NCBI RefSeq assembly: GCF_030159595.1
Contig: NZ_BSKJ01000003.1
Span: forward strand, 434,001 to 498,000
From: Pseudomonas putida
Lineage (GTDB): Bacteria > Pseudomonadota > Gammaproteobacteria > Pseudomonadales > Pseudomonadaceae
Reading direction: 5' to 3'
DNA length: 64,000 bases
The position numbers and the translations under genes were made by a program. Positions within the stretch are counted from its first letter, which is position 1, and every line of letters begins with the position of its first letter. Below are positions 8,032-20,260 of the stretch, piece after piece. The notes under the pieces are model-generated. The model saw only the letters and a program-made list of their open reading frames with translations. It was not told the origin of the DNA and did not search any database.

Positions 8032-9153
8032 ATGACAAGCGCGCTGATTGAACGCATAGAAGCAATTATCGTCGACCTGCCGACCATTCGCCCACACAAA
8101 CTGGCGATGCACACCATGCAGCAGCAGACCCTGGTGGTATTGCGCGTGCGCTGCAGCGATGGCGTGGAAGGTATCGGCGAGGCCACCACCATTGGCGGCC
8201 TTGCCTACGGCTACGAAAGCCCCGAAGGCATCAAGGCCAACATTGATGCGCACCTGGCCCCAGCGCTGATTGGCCTGCCGGCAGACAACATCAACGCCGC
8301 CATGCTCAAGCTGGACAAGCTGGCCAAGGGCAATACCTTTGCCAAGTCGGGCATCGAAAGCGCCTTGCTCGACGCTCAGGGCAAGCGCCTGGGCCTGCCG
8401 GTGAGCGAACTGCTGGGTGGCCGTGTGCGTGACAGCCTGGAAGTGGCCTGGACCCTGGCCAGCGGCGATACCGCCCGCGACATCGCCGAAGCCCAGCATA
8501 TGCTGGAAATCCGCCGCCACCGGGTTTTCAAGCTGAAGATCGGCGCCAACCCGGTGGAGCAAGACCTCAAGCATGTGGTGGCAATCAAGCGCGAACTGGG
8601 CGACAGCGCCAGTGTGCGCGTAGACGTCAACCAGTACTGGGACGAATCCCAGGCCATCCGAGCCTGCCAGGTACTGGGCGACAACGGCATCGACCTGATC
8701 GAGCAACCGATTTCGCGCATCAACCGGGGTGGCCAGGTGCGCCTGAACCAGCGCAGTCCGGCACCGATCATGGCCGACGAGTCGATCGAAAGCGTCGAGG
8801 ATGCCTTCAGCCTGGCGGCTGACGGTGCAGCCAGCATCTTCGCCTTGAAAATTGCCAAGAACGGTGGTCCGCGTGCCGTGCTGCGCACCGCGCAAATCGC
8901 CGAGGCTGCCGGCATTGCCCTGTATGGCGGCACCATGCTCGAAGGCTCGATCGGCACGCTGGCTTCGGCCCATGCCTTCCTTACCCTGCGCCAGCTGACG
9001 TGGGGTACCGAGCTGTTCGGCCCGCTGCTGCTGACCGAAGAGATCGTCAACGAGCCGCCACAATACCGCGACTTCCAGCTGCACATTTCCCGTACCCCAG
9101 GCCTGGGCCTGACCCTGGACGAACAGCGCCTGGCGCGCTTCGCCCGTCGCTGA
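8032..9153 (+). CDS. catB: Muconate cycloisomerase
   Basis: This is a 373-residue enolase-superfamily enzyme that converts cis,cis-muconate to (+)-muconolactone in the cytoplasm using Mn2+. The catalytic lysine pair is in FKLKIGANP. The metal ligands are in VRVDVNQYW, LIEQPI and IMADESI, and the end-of-barrel motif is GGTMLEGSIGTLA. The N-terminal capping domain starts ALIERIEAIIVDLPTIRPHK. Length is standard. It is first gene of catBCA, followed by catC after 21 bases. Confidence 0.96.
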   Translation: MTSALIERIEAIIVDLPTIRPHKLAMHTMQQQTLVVLRVRCSDGVEGIGEATTIGGLAYGYESPEGIKANIDAHLAPALIGLPADNINAAMLKLDKLAKGNTFAKSGIESALLDAQGKRLGLPVSELLGGRVRDSLEVAWTLASGDTARDIAEAQHMLEIRRHRVFKLKIGANPVEQDLKHVVAIKRELGDSASVRVDVNQYWDESQAIRACQVLGDNGIDLIEQPISRINRGGQVRLNQRSPAPIMADESIESVEDAFSLAADGAASIFALKIAKNGGPRAVLRTAQIAEAAGIALYGGTMLEGSIGTLASAHAFLTLRQLTWGTELFGPLLLTEEIVNEPPQYRDFQLHISRTPGLGLTLDEQRLARFARR

Positions 9154-9174
9154 TCAGCAAGCAAGGAGATAACC

Positions 9175-9465
9175 ATGCTGTTCCACGTGAAGATGACCGT
9201 GAAGCTGCCGGTCGATATGGACCCGGTCAAGGCCGCCCAGCTCAAGGCCGACGAAAAGGAACTGGCCCAGCGCCTTCAGCGCGAAGGCACCTGGCGCCAC
9301 CTGTGGCGCATTGCCGGCCACTACGCTAACTACAGCGTGTTTGATGTGCCCAGCGTCGAGGCGTTGCACGATACCTTGATGCAACTGCCGCTGTTCCCGT
9401 ACATGGATATCGAGGTAAACGGCCTGTGCCGGCACCCTTCGTCGATCCATGGCGACGACCGCTGA
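9175..9465 (+). CDS. catC: Muconolactone delta-isomerase
   Basis: This 96-residue enzyme converts (+)-muconolactone to beta-ketoadipate enol-lactone. It has the exact family length, the N-terminus MLFHVKMTVKLPVDMDP, and the conserved stretches GTWRHLWRIAGHYANYSVFD and LFPYMDIEVNGLCRHPSS. AAGGAG lies just before the ATG. It is second gene of the cat operon, 43 bases before catA. Confidence 0.96.
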   Translation: MLFHVKMTVKLPVDMDPVKAAQLKADEKELAQRLQREGTWRHLWRIAGHYANYSVFDVPSVEALHDTLMQLPLFPYMDIEVNGLCRHPSSIHGDDR

Positions 9466-9508
9466 TTCGCACCTGACTACCCGACAAGAACAATATGAGG
9501 TAAGCAAG

Positions 9509-10444
9509 ATGACCGTGAAAATTTCCCACACTGCCGACGTTCAAGCGTTCTTCAACAAGGTGGCTGGCCTGGACCATGCCGAAGGCAACCCGCGCTTCAA
9601 ACAGATCATCCTGCGTGTGCTGCAGGACACTGCGCGCCTGGTCGAAGACCTGGAAATCACCGAGGACGAGTTCTGGCACGCCATTGATTACCTCAACCGC
9701 CTGGGCGGGCGTAACGAGGCGGGCCTGCTGGCCGCCGGCCTGGGTATCGAGCACTTCCTCGACCTGCTGCAGGACGCCAAGGACGCCGAAGCCGGCCTGG
9801 GTGGCGGCACTCCGCGTACCATCGAAGGCCCGCTGTATGTGGCCGGTGCGCCGCTGGCACAAGGCGAAGCGCGCATGGACGACGGCACTGACCCAGGTGT
9901 GGTGATGTTCCTCCAAGGTCAGGTGTTCGATGCCGACGGCAAGCCGCTGGCCGGTGCCACCGTGGACCTTTGGCACGCCAACACCCAGGGCACCTATTCG
10001 TACTTCGATTCGACCCAGTCCGAGTACAACCTGCGCCGCCGCATCATCACCGATGCCGAAGGCCGCTACCGTGCGCGCTCCATCGTGCCGTCGGGGTATG
10101 GCTGCGACCCGCAGGGCCCGACCCAGGAATGCCTGGACCTGCTCGGCCGCCACGGCCAGCGCCCGGCGCATGTGCACTTCTTCATCTCGGCACCGGGGTA
10201 CCGCCACCTGACCACGCAAATCAATTTCGAGGGTGACAAGTACTTGTGGGACGATTTTGCCTACGCCACGCGTGACGGGCTGATTGGCGAGCTGCGCTTT
10301 GTCGACGATGCCGCTGCCGCGCGTGATCGCGGTGTGCAGGGCGAGCGCTTTGCCGAGCTTGCGTTCGACTTCCACCTGCAGGCGGCCACGGCGCCGGAGG
10401 CCGAAGCGCGCAGCCATCGGCCGCGTGCGTTGCAGGAAGGCTGA
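9509..10444 (+). CDS. catA: Catechol 1,2-dioxygenase
   Basis: This is a 311-residue intradiol ring-cleavage enzyme with non-heme Fe(III) that turns catechol into cis,cis-muconate. The N-terminal helical linker domain (residues about 1-100) is typical of dimeric catechol dioxygenases. Iron ligands fall near Tyr163 (in TQGTYSYFD), Tyr197 (SGYGC), His221 and His223 (PAHVHFF). The ATG of MTVKISHTAD is chosen; an upstream in-frame start overlapping catC lacks support. It is the last gene of catBCA, followed by a GC-rich stretch ending in TTTTT. Confidence 0.96.
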   Translation: MTVKISHTADVQAFFNKVAGLDHAEGNPRFKQIILRVLQDTARLVEDLEITEDEFWHAIDYLNRLGGRNEAGLLAAGLGIEHFLDLLQDAKDAEAGLGGGTPRTIEGPLYVAGAPLAQGEARMDDGTDPGVVMFLQGQVFDADGKPLAGATVDLWHANTQGTYSYFDSTQSEYNLRRRIITDAEGRYRARSIVPSGYGCDPQGPTQECLDLLGRHGQRPAHVHFFISAPGYRHLTTQINFEGDKYLWDDFAYATRDGLIGELRFVDDAAAARDRGVQGERFAELAFDFHLQAATAPEAEARSHRPRALQEG

Positions 10445-10470
10445 GTTCGAGCCTGGATTCACCGTGTTTT

Positions 10471-10510
10471 GGCCTGGGCCTTTCCGTGCGGGGAGGGCCT
10501 GGGCTTTTTG
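10471..10510 (+). terminator. Probable terminator of catBCA
   Basis: A GC-rich stretch with partly self-complementary GGCCTGGGCC and GGGAGGGCC segments ends in TTTTT at 10505-10509, about 60 bases after the catA stop. The stem is imperfect, so the exact fold is uncertain. Confidence 0.45.
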
Positions 10511-10559
10511 CTGTCAGGCGCTTGTCATCTAGAATCGGCTTTTTACCCGAGCCTGCGCC

Positions 10560-11054
10560 ATGCTCCCGATCGAACTGATACCCACCACCGCCGACCAGGC
10601 CCCGCTCATCCGCAACCTTTACCAGTTCTATTCCTACGACTCCTCCGACTGGGAGCAGGAAGACGTCGAGGTGGACGGCCGTTTCTACATCCACGACGAG
10701 TACCTGCAGCGCTACTGGCAGGACGACGGTTGGGGGGCCTACCTGGTGCTGGCGGACGGCTTCATCGCCGGTTTCGTACTGGTGGAACGCAGCGAACTGC
10801 CGGGCATCGATGCCCTCGAACTGGCCGACCTGTTCATCCTGAAAAAGTACCGCCGCCAAGGCATCGGCCAGGCGGTGGCGTTGCAGCTGTTGAGCGGTGA
10901 GGGCGACTGGCTGTTGCGCTGTTACGCACAAGACCCGCCCGCCGTGGCGTTCTGCAACGCCGTACTGGCCAACCTGTCGCGCCCGGCGCAGGCCCTTGCC
11001 CTGCCTGATGAACCGGACCTGCTCAATTTCCTGGTGAGCGGCGCCCGCCATTGA
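10560..11054 (+). CDS. GNAT-family N-acetyltransferase
   Basis: This 164-residue protein has a GNAT fold. The acetyl-CoA pyrophosphate-binding segment is FILKKYRRQGIGQAVALQLL (Q/RxxGxG/A motif) near residues 95-115. It is preceded by the beta-strand ADGFIAGFVLVER and followed by LLRCYAQDPPAVAFCNAVL. No obvious ribosome-binding site precedes the ATG. It stands alone between catA and the PAS-GGDEF-EAL gene, so its substrate cannot be guessed. Confidence 0.8.
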   Translation: MLPIELIPTTADQAPLIRNLYQFYSYDSSDWEQEDVEVDGRFYIHDEYLQRYWQDDGWGAYLVLADGFIAGFVLVERSELPGIDALELADLFILKKYRRQGIGQAVALQLLSGEGDWLLRCYAQDPPAVAFCNAVLANLSRPAQALALPDEPDLLNFLVSGARH

Positions 11055-11216
11055 CGGTTTGCCAGCCTTCGCTCGTCCTTGTAGTGGATAGCGACTTTTT
11101 TGTGAGCCACTTCACAAAATCGTCATGAGCGGCATAATGCCATCAGGATTGTCCATCACCCGGCCGCTGCTTGCCGGGCTTCCTTTTCTTGCCCTTCGAA
11201 GGTTCAGGTAAAGTTC

Positions 11217-13313
11217 ATGTCGTTAGTCGCAAGCCCCGACATCATGTACCGGCTGTTGATCCAGAGCGTGGTGGACTATGCCATCTACATGCTCACCCCC
11301 GAAGGTATCGTTGCCAACTGGAACCCAGGCGCTCAACGCGCCAAGGGGTACCTGGCCGAGGAAATTGTCGGCCAACATTACTCGCTGTTCTACACCGATG
11401 CCGAGCGTGCCGCCGGGTTGCCTGCGCATAACCTGGAGCAGGCGCGCAGCACCGGGCGATTTGAAGAAGTCGGTTCGCGCCTGCGCAAGGACGGCTCGGC
11501 CTTCCATGCCCATGTGGTGATCGATGCGGTGTACGACGATGCCGGTCAACTGGTGGGGTTCGCCAAGGTCACCCGCGATATTTCCGAACGCCGGCGCCAG
11601 GAGCTGGAGCTGCTGCAGGCCAAGGAACTGGCCGAGCAGTACAGCCAGGAAATGGCCAATCTGTCGCAGTTCCTGGATTCGGTCATTGCCAACATCCCCG
11701 CCAGCGTCATCGTCCAGGACCTGGCAAGCCAGCGCATCCTGCTGGCCAACCAGCAGGCCGAGCGCCTGTTCGGCGGGCCGGGGCGCAGCATGATCGGCCA
11801 GTTGCCGGGTGAGTGCCTGAACCCGGTGGCGGCTGATTATCTGGAGCAGCAACTGGCCCGTGGTGCCCGTAGCACCAAGGGACATGCCGCCGAGACAAGG
11901 GTCGACACCGCCCGAGGCCCACGCACTTTGCGCAGCCGAGCCTTGCTCAGCCAGAACCGTGAGGGCCAGGCTGACTATGTGCTGTTCGTGGCCGAAGATG
12001 CCACTGAAGAGTTGGCCGCCCATGCGCAGATCCACCACATGGCACACCATGACGCGCTCACCGGGCTGCCCAACCGAACCCTGTTCAACGAACGCCTGCG
12101 CCAGGCACTGGTGCGTGGCAGCGAAAAGACCAAGCTGACCGCGGCGTTGTGCCTGGACCTGGACAACTTCAAGAACATCAACGACTCGCTGGGCCATGCC
12201 TTTGGCGACAAGCTGCTGCGCGAGTTGGGCAAGCGCCTGCGCCGTGAGCTGCGCGAGCACGATACCCTGGCCCGCCTGGGCGGTGACGAGTTTGCCGTGG
12301 TGCTCAATGGCCTGGATGGCCGCGATGCTGCGTGCAACACCGCGCAGCGCCTGATCAACGCCATTTGCCCGCCGTTCCAGATCGAAGGGCATCAGTTCAC
12401 GGTCGGGGTGAGCATTGGCATCGCCATCGCCCCGGATGACAACGACCAGGCCGAGCAGTTGCTCGGTTATGCCGACATGGCGCTGTACGAGGCCAAGCGC
12501 AACGGGCGAAACCGCTATGAGTGTTTCGACGTGGAACTGGATGTCGCCGCCCGCCAGCGGCGCCTGGTGGAAACCGACCTGCGCACCGCGCTGCACCTGG
12601 GGCAGTTGCAGCTGCACTACCAGCCGGTGGTCGATCAGCAGACCAGCACGATCACCGGCTATGAGGCGCTGCTGCGTTGGGAGCATCCAACCCGCGGCAT
12701 GGTCATGCCTATGGACTTCATACCTATCGCTGAAGAAACCGGGTTGATTCACGAACTGGGCATCCGGGCGTTGAACCTGGCCTGCCAGGAGGCGGTCAGC
12801 TGGGACAGCGAGCAGACAGTGTCGGTCAACCTGTCGCCGGTGCAATTCAAGAACGCCAACCTCGTGCACGTTGTGACCCTGGCCCTGGCCGACTCGGGCT
12901 TGCCCGCGAAGCGGTTGGAGCTGGAAATCACCGAATCGGTGCTGCTGGGCAACAGCGAGGAAAACGTGCGCACCTTGCGTGCGCTGAAGGACTTGGGCGT
13001 GTCCATTTCGCTGGACGATTTCGGCACGGGTTATTCATCGCTGGGTTACCTGCGGTCGTTCCCGTTCGACCGGATCAAGATCGACAAGTCGTTCGTGCAT
13101 GACATGTGTGAGAGCCGCGAAGCGATGTCGATCATCCGCGCCATTACCGACCTGTCCAACAGCCTGATGATCAAGACGACGGCCGAGGGGGTGGAGTCGG
13201 AAGAGCAGATGCGCCGGCTGGCGGCGGAAGGGTGTTCGCACTTTCAGGGGTACCTGTACGGGCGGCCGGCGCCGGCGAGCGAGCGGTTGAAGCAGGTGGT
13301 GACGCCGGAATAG
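11217..13313 (+). CDS. PAS-PAS-GGDEF-EAL cyclic-di-GMP protein
   Basis: This is a 698-residue cytoplasmic sensor enzyme for cyclic-di-GMP turnover. The order is PAS 1 (about 10-125, ending FAKVTRDISERR), a short helical linker, PAS 2 (about 150-265), GGDEF (about 275-435) and EAL (about 440-690). The diguanylate cyclase site is intact (TLARLGGDEFAVV). The phosphodiesterase site keeps YEALLRWEHP, NLSPVQFKN, LEITESVLL and DDFGTGYSSLGYL, so both activities are possible. No membrane segment is seen. What the PAS domains sense is unknown. It is a single gene, convergent with the aldo/keto reductase gene. Confidence 0.93.
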   Translation: MSLVASPDIMYRLLIQSVVDYAIYMLTPEGIVANWNPGAQRAKGYLAEEIVGQHYSLFYTDAERAAGLPAHNLEQARSTGRFEEVGSRLRKDGSAFHAHVVIDAVYDDAGQLVGFAKVTRDISERRRQELELLQAKELAEQYSQEMANLSQFLDSVIANIPASVIVQDLASQRILLANQQAERLFGGPGRSMIGQLPGECLNPVAADYLEQQLARGARSTKGHAAETRVDTARGPRTLRSRALLSQNREGQADYVLFVAEDATEELAAHAQIHHMAHHDALTGLPNRTLFNERLRQALVRGSEKTKLTAALCLDLDNFKNINDSLGHAFGDKLLRELGKRLRRELREHDTLARLGGDEFAVVLNGLDGRDAACNTAQRLINAICPPFQIEGHQFTVGVSIGIAIAPDDNDQAEQLLGYADMALYEAKRNGRNRYECFDVELDVAARQRRLVETDLRTALHLGQLQLHYQPVVDQQTSTITGYEALLRWEHPTRGMVMPMDFIPIAEETGLIHELGIRALNLACQEAVSWDSEQTVSVNLSPVQFKNANLVHVVTLALADSGLPAKRLELEITESVLLGNSEENVRTLRALKDLGVSISLDDFGTGYSSLGYLRSFPFDRIKIDKSFVHDMCESREAMSIIRAITDLSNSLMIKTTAEGVESEEQMRRLAAEGCSHFQGYLYGRPAPASERLKQVVTPE

Positions 13314-13330
13314 AAAGCCAGTCTGCCAAA

Positions 13331-13359
13331 CCAGTGGGGCCGCAAAGCAGCCCCACTGG
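13331..13359. terminator. Bidirectional hairpin between convergent genes
   Basis: CCAGTGGGGC (13331-13340) pairs perfectly with GCCCCACTGG (13350-13359) around a 9-base loop. It lies 18 bases after the GGDEF-EAL stop and 16 bases before the reductase stop on the other strand. Confidence 0.65.
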
Positions 13360-13374
13360 GGTCAGATGATCGCC

Positions 13375-14199
13375 TCAGCTACTCCAGTCCGGTGCAAACG
13401 CCGGGCTCACCACGCGCTGATCCTTCGGCAGCCCGGCAATCGCCGCGCGGTCTTCGTCGTCCAGCTGCACGTCCAGCGCTGCCAGGTTGGCCAGTTGGTT
13501 TTCGCGGCTACTGGCCTTGGGGATCGCCGCTACGCCGTCCTGGTCCAGCAGCCATTTCAGCGCCACCTGGCTAGGCAGCACACCATGCTTACGGGCAACG
13601 TCCTGGATTACCGGCTGCGCCGCTGCCTGGCCACGGGCCAGCGGGGTGTAGGCGGTGAGCAGCAGGTCATGGCGGCGCGCGTAATCAAGCAGCGGTTGTT
13701 GGCCAAGTAGCACATGGTATTCCACCTGGATCGCCGACAACGGTGCGCCCAGGGTTTCCACCACCTGGCGCAGCAGCCCCAGTGGGAAGTTGGCCACGCC
13801 GATGTGGCGCGTCTTGCCTTCGTCGCGCAGTGCTACCAGGGTCTCGATGCTGCGGGCCAAGTCCCAGTCCTGGCCAGGCCAGTGGATGTGGAACAGGTCG
13901 ACCTGCTCGGTGCCCAGGGCGCGCAGGCTGTCTTCCAGTGACTGGCGCATGGCTTTGGGCTCCAGACGGTCCCACCACACTTTGGTGGTCAGGTGGATCT
14001 GCTCGCGCGGGACGTCGCTGTCGCGCAGGGCCTGGCCGACGGCCGCTTCGTTGTTGTAGGCGGTGGCGGTGTCGATGTGCCGGTAACCCACATCCAGCGC
14101 CTGGTGCACGGCCTGAGTGCACTCGGTGCCAGTCATCGGCCAGGTGCCCAGGCCGATCGCAGGCAGGGCCAGGCCGTTACGGGTGGTGAGCCTTTGCAT
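13375..14199 (-). CDS. dkgB: Aldo/keto reductase (2,5-diketo-D-gluconate reductase B type)
   Basis: This is a 274-residue NADPH-dependent reductase with a TIM-barrel fold. The catalytic tetrad is visible: Asp and Tyr in GYRHIDTATAYNNEAAVGQ, Lys in HLTTKVWWDRL, and His in DLFHIHWPG. The C-terminal cofactor region contains IPKASSRENQLANL. Length and motif spacing match the DkgB group, which reduces methylglyoxal and similar carbonyls as well as diketogluconate. The gene is divergent from a DMT exporter gene with about 247 bases between them, in which I see no clear operator. The physiological substrate is not known from sequence. Confidence 0.82.
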   Translation of the reverse strand: MQRLTTRNGLALPAIGLGTWPMTGTECTQAVHQALDVGYRHIDTATAYNNEAAVGQALRDSDVPREQIHLTTKVWWDRLEPKAMRQSLEDSLRALGTEQVDLFHIHWPGQDWDLARSIETLVALRDEGKTRHIGVANFPLGLLRQVVETLGAPLSAIQVEYHVLLGQQPLLDYARRHDLLLTAYTPLARGQAAAQPVIQDVARKHGVLPSQVALKWLLDQDGVAAIPKASSRENQLANLAALDVQLDDEDRAAIAGLPKDQRVVSPAFAPDWSS

Positions 14200-14446
14200 G
14201 TAAATTCCTTGTAGGGTGTGCAGGGTTCAGTGTCGATGGTCGACGATCAGCACGGCACGGGCCATGCGCGCAGCGCACAAAGTGGTCGATCAGCGAACAG
14301 AAATTGCAGTCGGTGTGGACAGGCGGCAATTGAACTTCCTTATGCTGCGCCATCTCTTCTAGAATCCGAACTGTTGCACCCGCCAGGCCATGCCTGTGCG
14401 GCCTTCCCTGGGCGCTGTCAGCTGCCGCGCCGTCATCGAGAGAGCC

Positions 14447-15325
14447 ATGAGTTCCAGCACACCGCTGTCCGGCGTCAACCAACCCCTGCGTGGCATCGCC
14501 TTGGTAGTGGTGGCAACGTTCCTGTTTGCCAGCCACGATGCCTTGTCCAAGTTTCTTGGGGGCCTATACCCGATCATCATGGTGGTGTGGGCGCGCTATC
14601 TGGTGCATACGCTGCTGATGGCCGGCATCTTCCTGCCCAAGTCAGGCCTGAACGTGCTGCGTACTCGGCGGCCGCTGTTGCAGACGTTGCGAGCCCTGAG
14701 CCTGCTCAGCACCAGCCTGCTGTTTACCGCTGGCCTGCAATACCTGCCGCTGGCCGAGGCCACGGCAGTCAACTTCCTTGCCCCGGTGCTGGTCACCGCG
14801 CTGTCGGCGCCGCTACTGAAAGAGCGGGTGACGGTGGGGCAGTGGGTGGCGGTGGTGATGGGCTTTATCGGTGTGCTGGTAGTGGTACACCCGGGGGGGG
14901 CGATGTTTACCCCTGCCATTCTGTACCCGTTCGGCTCGGCGCTGGGTTTCTGCTTTTACCAGCTGCTGACGCGCATCCTGGCGGCCCACGACAGCCCGAC
15001 CACCAGCAACTTCTATGCGGGGCTGTGCAACACCCTGGCGTTGAGTGCGCTGGTGCCGTTCTTCTGGGAAATGCCGCGTTGGGACCATGCGCTGCTGATG
15101 CTGGCGCTGGGGGGCTTTGGCATGACGGCGCACCTGCTGCTGACCCAGGCCTTCCGCCATGCAGCGCCAGCGCTGCTGGCACCGTTCAGCTATTGCCAGA
15201 TCGTGTTTGCCGGGATGCTTGGGTTCGTGGCCTACAGCCAGGTGCCGGATACCCTGAGCCTGGTTGGCATTTCGGTGATCTGCCTCAGTGGGCTGGGCGC
15301 AGCGTGGATGCAGCGCAAGAAGTGA
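14447..15325 (+). CDS. EamA/DMT-superfamily metabolite exporter
   Basis: This 292-residue membrane protein has about ten hydrophobic helices arranged as two EamA repeats (first about residues 12-145, second about 155-288). Typical sequences are IALVVVATFLFASHDALSK at the first helix and EATAVNFLAPVLVTALSAPL at the end of the first repeat. The start was placed at MSSSTPLSGVNQ, where GAGAG precedes the ATG. An in-frame ATG 57 bases upstream adds a non-membrane leader. The substrate is unknown. The next gene is a convergent LysR regulator. Confidence 0.82.
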   Translation: MSSSTPLSGVNQPLRGIALVVVATFLFASHDALSKFLGGLYPIIMVVWARYLVHTLLMAGIFLPKSGLNVLRTRRPLLQTLRALSLLSTSLLFTAGLQYLPLAEATAVNFLAPVLVTALSAPLLKERVTVGQWVAVVMGFIGVLVVVHPGGAMFTPAILYPFGSALGFCFYQLLTRILAAHDSPTTSNFYAGLCNTLALSALVPFFWEMPRWDHALLMLALGGFGMTAHLLLTQAFRHAAPALLAPFSYCQIVFAGMLGFVAYSQVPDTLSLVGISVICLSGLGAAWMQRKK

Positions 15326-15333
15326 GTCTTCAG

Positions 15334-16236
15334 CTACCCGGCCATGAACTGCAGAATGCGCTCGCGTAGCCAGCGCTCGGCGGGGTCGTTGTCCTGGGCG
15401 CCGCTCCATACCATCGACAGCTCGGCCTCGGTGATATCGAATGGCGCCGGGTCGGCGCGCAGGCTGCCGTCGTCGGCCAGGGCGCAGGCGGCGTAGTCCG
15501 GAACCGTGGCGATCATTTCGGTGTTGCGCAGCAGGGCGCGCAGGCTGCCGAACTGCGGCACCGCCAGCACCACTTTGCGGCAACGGCCGATGCGTGCCAG
15601 GTCCAGGTCGATGTTGCCGCTCATGTCGCCGGAGAACGACACCATCACATGCGGGCGGGCGCAGTATTCGTCGAGGGTCAGCGGGCCGGGGCGGTCGTCG
15701 GCGCGCAGTACCCGCACGCCGATGTCGCGCAGCTTGCGGCGCTTGGCGGTGGCCGGCAGGTCGGTGGTGTAGCTCACGCCGACCGAGATTTCGCCGCTGG
15801 CCAGCAGACCGGGCATCAGCAGGAAGTTGGCCCGCCGCACCACCACACTGATATCCGGGGCCTCTTCGCGCAGGGCCTGTAGCAGGGCCGGGAACAGGCC
15901 GAACTCGGCATCGTCCGATAACCCCAGGCGGAACACATTGCAGCTGCTGGCTGGGTCGAACGCGCGGGCGCGGCTGATGGCGGCGGAAATCACGTCCATC
16001 GCTGGCGCCAGTTCGGCGAAGATCTGCATGGCCCTTGGCGTGGGTTCCATGGCCCGGCCGCTGCGGATCAGCAGCGGGTCGTCGAACAGCTCGCGCAAGC
16101 GGGCGAGGGCGGCGCTGACGGTGGACTGGGTGATGAACAGCTTTTCACCCACGCGGGTCAGGTTGCGTTCGATCATCAGGGCTTCGAACAGCACCAGCAG
16201 GTTCATGTCGACGCGGCGCAGGTCGTTGCGGTTCAT
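15334..16236 (-). CDS. LysR-family regulator, NodD/LeuO-like
   Basis: This is a 300-residue LysR-type regulator. It begins MNRNDLRRVDMNLLVLFEA, the start pattern of the NodD/SyrM/LeuO subgroup. The helix-turn-helix is at about residues 10-68 (LFITQSTVSAALARLREL, then FDDPLLIRSGRAMEPTPRA). The effector domain follows from about residue 95. It ends 9 bases from the DMT exporter stop on the opposite strand, so it may or may not regulate that gene. The region upstream toward katG has no gene, and katG is divergent. Confidence 0.86.
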   Translation of the reverse strand: MNRNDLRRVDMNLLVLFEALMIERNLTRVGEKLFITQSTVSAALARLRELFDDPLLIRSGRAMEPTPRAMQIFAELAPAMDVISAAISRARAFDPASSCNVFRLGLSDDAEFGLFPALLQALREEAPDISVVVRRANFLLMPGLLASGEISVGVSYTTDLPATAKRRKLRDIGVRVLRADDRPGPLTLDEYCARPHVMVSFSGDMSGNIDLDLARIGRCRKVVLAVPQFGSLRALLRNTEMIATVPDYAACALADDGSLRADPAPFDITEAELSMVWSGAQDNDPAERWLRERILQFMAG

Positions 16237-18877
<2,641 letters not shown>

Positions 18878-18890
18878 CAACGCCGTGAAC

Positions 18891-18909
18891 GGGGCTGCCA
18901 AGCAGCCCC
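18891..18909 (+). terminator. Hairpin after katG
   Basis: GGGGCTGC (18891-18898) pairs with GCAGCCCC (18902-18909) around loop CAA, 14 bases after the katG stop. There is no T-run, so the call rests on position and stem strength. Confidence 0.55.
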
Positions 18910-19036
18910 CATTGGCAGGGGTGATCCCGCCAATTCCAGGTCGGATAGATACAAAAGCGTCCTCGTCGGTTCTGTTGCAATGCTTCTCAGGCGGCAAGCC
19001 TGAACAGCGTGCTCACAACGACAAGGAACCCCGACC

Positions 19037-20248
19037 ATGCAAATGCCCAAGACCCTGAAAATCCGCAACGGCGACAAGGTGCAGCCAACCTTCTCGGCCC
19101 AGGAATATGCGGCCCGCCATGCCCGTCTGCGGGCCTACATGGCCGATCAGGACATCGAGGCGGCGATCTTCACGTCCTACCATAACGTCAACTACTACAG
19201 CGATTTCCTCTACTGCTCGTTCGGCCGCCCTTATGCACTGGTGATCACCCAGGACAAGGTCGTCTCGATCAGCGCCAACATCGATGGCGGGCAACCTTGG
19301 CGGCGCACGGTCGGCACTGACAACATCGTCTACACCGACTGGCAACGTGACAACTACTTTGTCGCCATCCAGCAGGCGCTGCCGCTGGCTTCGCGCATCG
19401 GCGTGGAGCACGACCACCTCAACCTGCAGAACCACGGCAAACTCGCCGCCTGCTACCCCAAGGCCGAGCTGGTGGACATCGGCGCCCCGTGCATGCGCAT
19501 GCGCATGATCAAGTCCGCCGAGGAGCAGGCGCTGATCCGTCACGGCGCGCAGGTGGCCGATATCGGCGGTGCGGCGGTGGTCGAGGCACTGCGCGATCAG
19601 GTGCCGGAATATGAAGTGGCGTTGCATGCTACCCAGGCGATGGTCCGCGAGATCGCCAGGCGCTTCCCCGATGCCGAGCTGATGGACACCTGGACCTGGT
19701 TCCAGTCCGGTCTCAACACCGATGGCGCACACAACCCGGTCACCAGCCGCCGTGTTGGCAAGGGTGAAATCCTCAGCCTCAACTGCTTCCCGATGATCGC
19801 TGGCTACTACACCGCACTGGAGCGCACACTGTTCCTGGACCACTGCCCGGATGAGTACCTGCGCCTGTGGCAGGCCAACGTCGAGGTGCATGAGGCAGGG
19901 CTGAAGCTGGTACGCCCAGGCATGCGCTGCAGCGACATCGCGCGTGAACTGAACGAAATTTTCCTGCGCCACGACCTGCTGCAGTACCGCACGTTCGGGT
20001 ATGGCCATTCGTTCGGCACTTTGAGCCACTACTACGGCCGCGAAGCGGGGCTGGAACTGCGAGAAGACATCGACACGGTGCTGGAGCCGGGGATGGTGGT
20101 GTCGATCGAGCCGATGATCATGCTGCCGGAAGGGCGACCGGGGGCGGGCGGGTATCGTGAGCATGACATTCTGATCGTCAAGGACAACGGTGCCGAGAAC
20201 ATCACCAAGTTCCCGTATGGGCCGGAGCACAACATCATTCGCAAGTAA
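19037..20248 (+). CDS. Creatinase (creatine amidinohydrolase)
   Basis: This is a 403-residue cytoplasmic homodimer-type enzyme of the creatinase/prolidase (M24) fold that hydrolyses creatine to sarcosine and urea without metal. The N-terminus MQMPKTLKIRNGDKVQPTFS, the SYHNVNYYSDFLYCSFGRPY segment and the C-terminus KFPYGPEHNIIRK follow the P. putida creatinase closely. The catalytic His is in the NTDGAHNPVTSRR segment (about residue 232), and the substrate-binding region includes YGHSFGTLSHYYGREAG. AAGGAA precedes the ATG. No creatininase or sarcosine oxidase gene is in the window. An MFS transporter follows on the same strand after 162 bases with a REP pair between, and a GlxA-like regulator comes after that. 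Confidence 0.95.
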   Translation: MQMPKTLKIRNGDKVQPTFSAQEYAARHARLRAYMADQDIEAAIFTSYHNVNYYSDFLYCSFGRPYALVITQDKVVSISANIDGGQPWRRTVGTDNIVYTDWQRDNYFVAIQQALPLASRIGVEHDHLNLQNHGKLAACYPKAELVDIGAPCMRMRMIKSAEEQALIRHGAQVADIGGAAVVEALRDQVPEYEVALHATQAMVREIARRFPDAELMDTWTWFQSGLNTDGAHNPVTSRRVGKGEILSLNCFPMIAGYYTALERTLFLDHCPDEYLRLWQANVEVHEAGLKLVRPGMRCSDIARELNEIFLRHDLLQYRTFGYGHSFGTLSHYYGREAGLELREDIDTVLEPGMVVSIEPMIMLPEGRPGAGGYREHDILIVKDNGAENITKFPYGPEHNIIRK

Positions 20249-20260
20249 GCATCGGCGTCG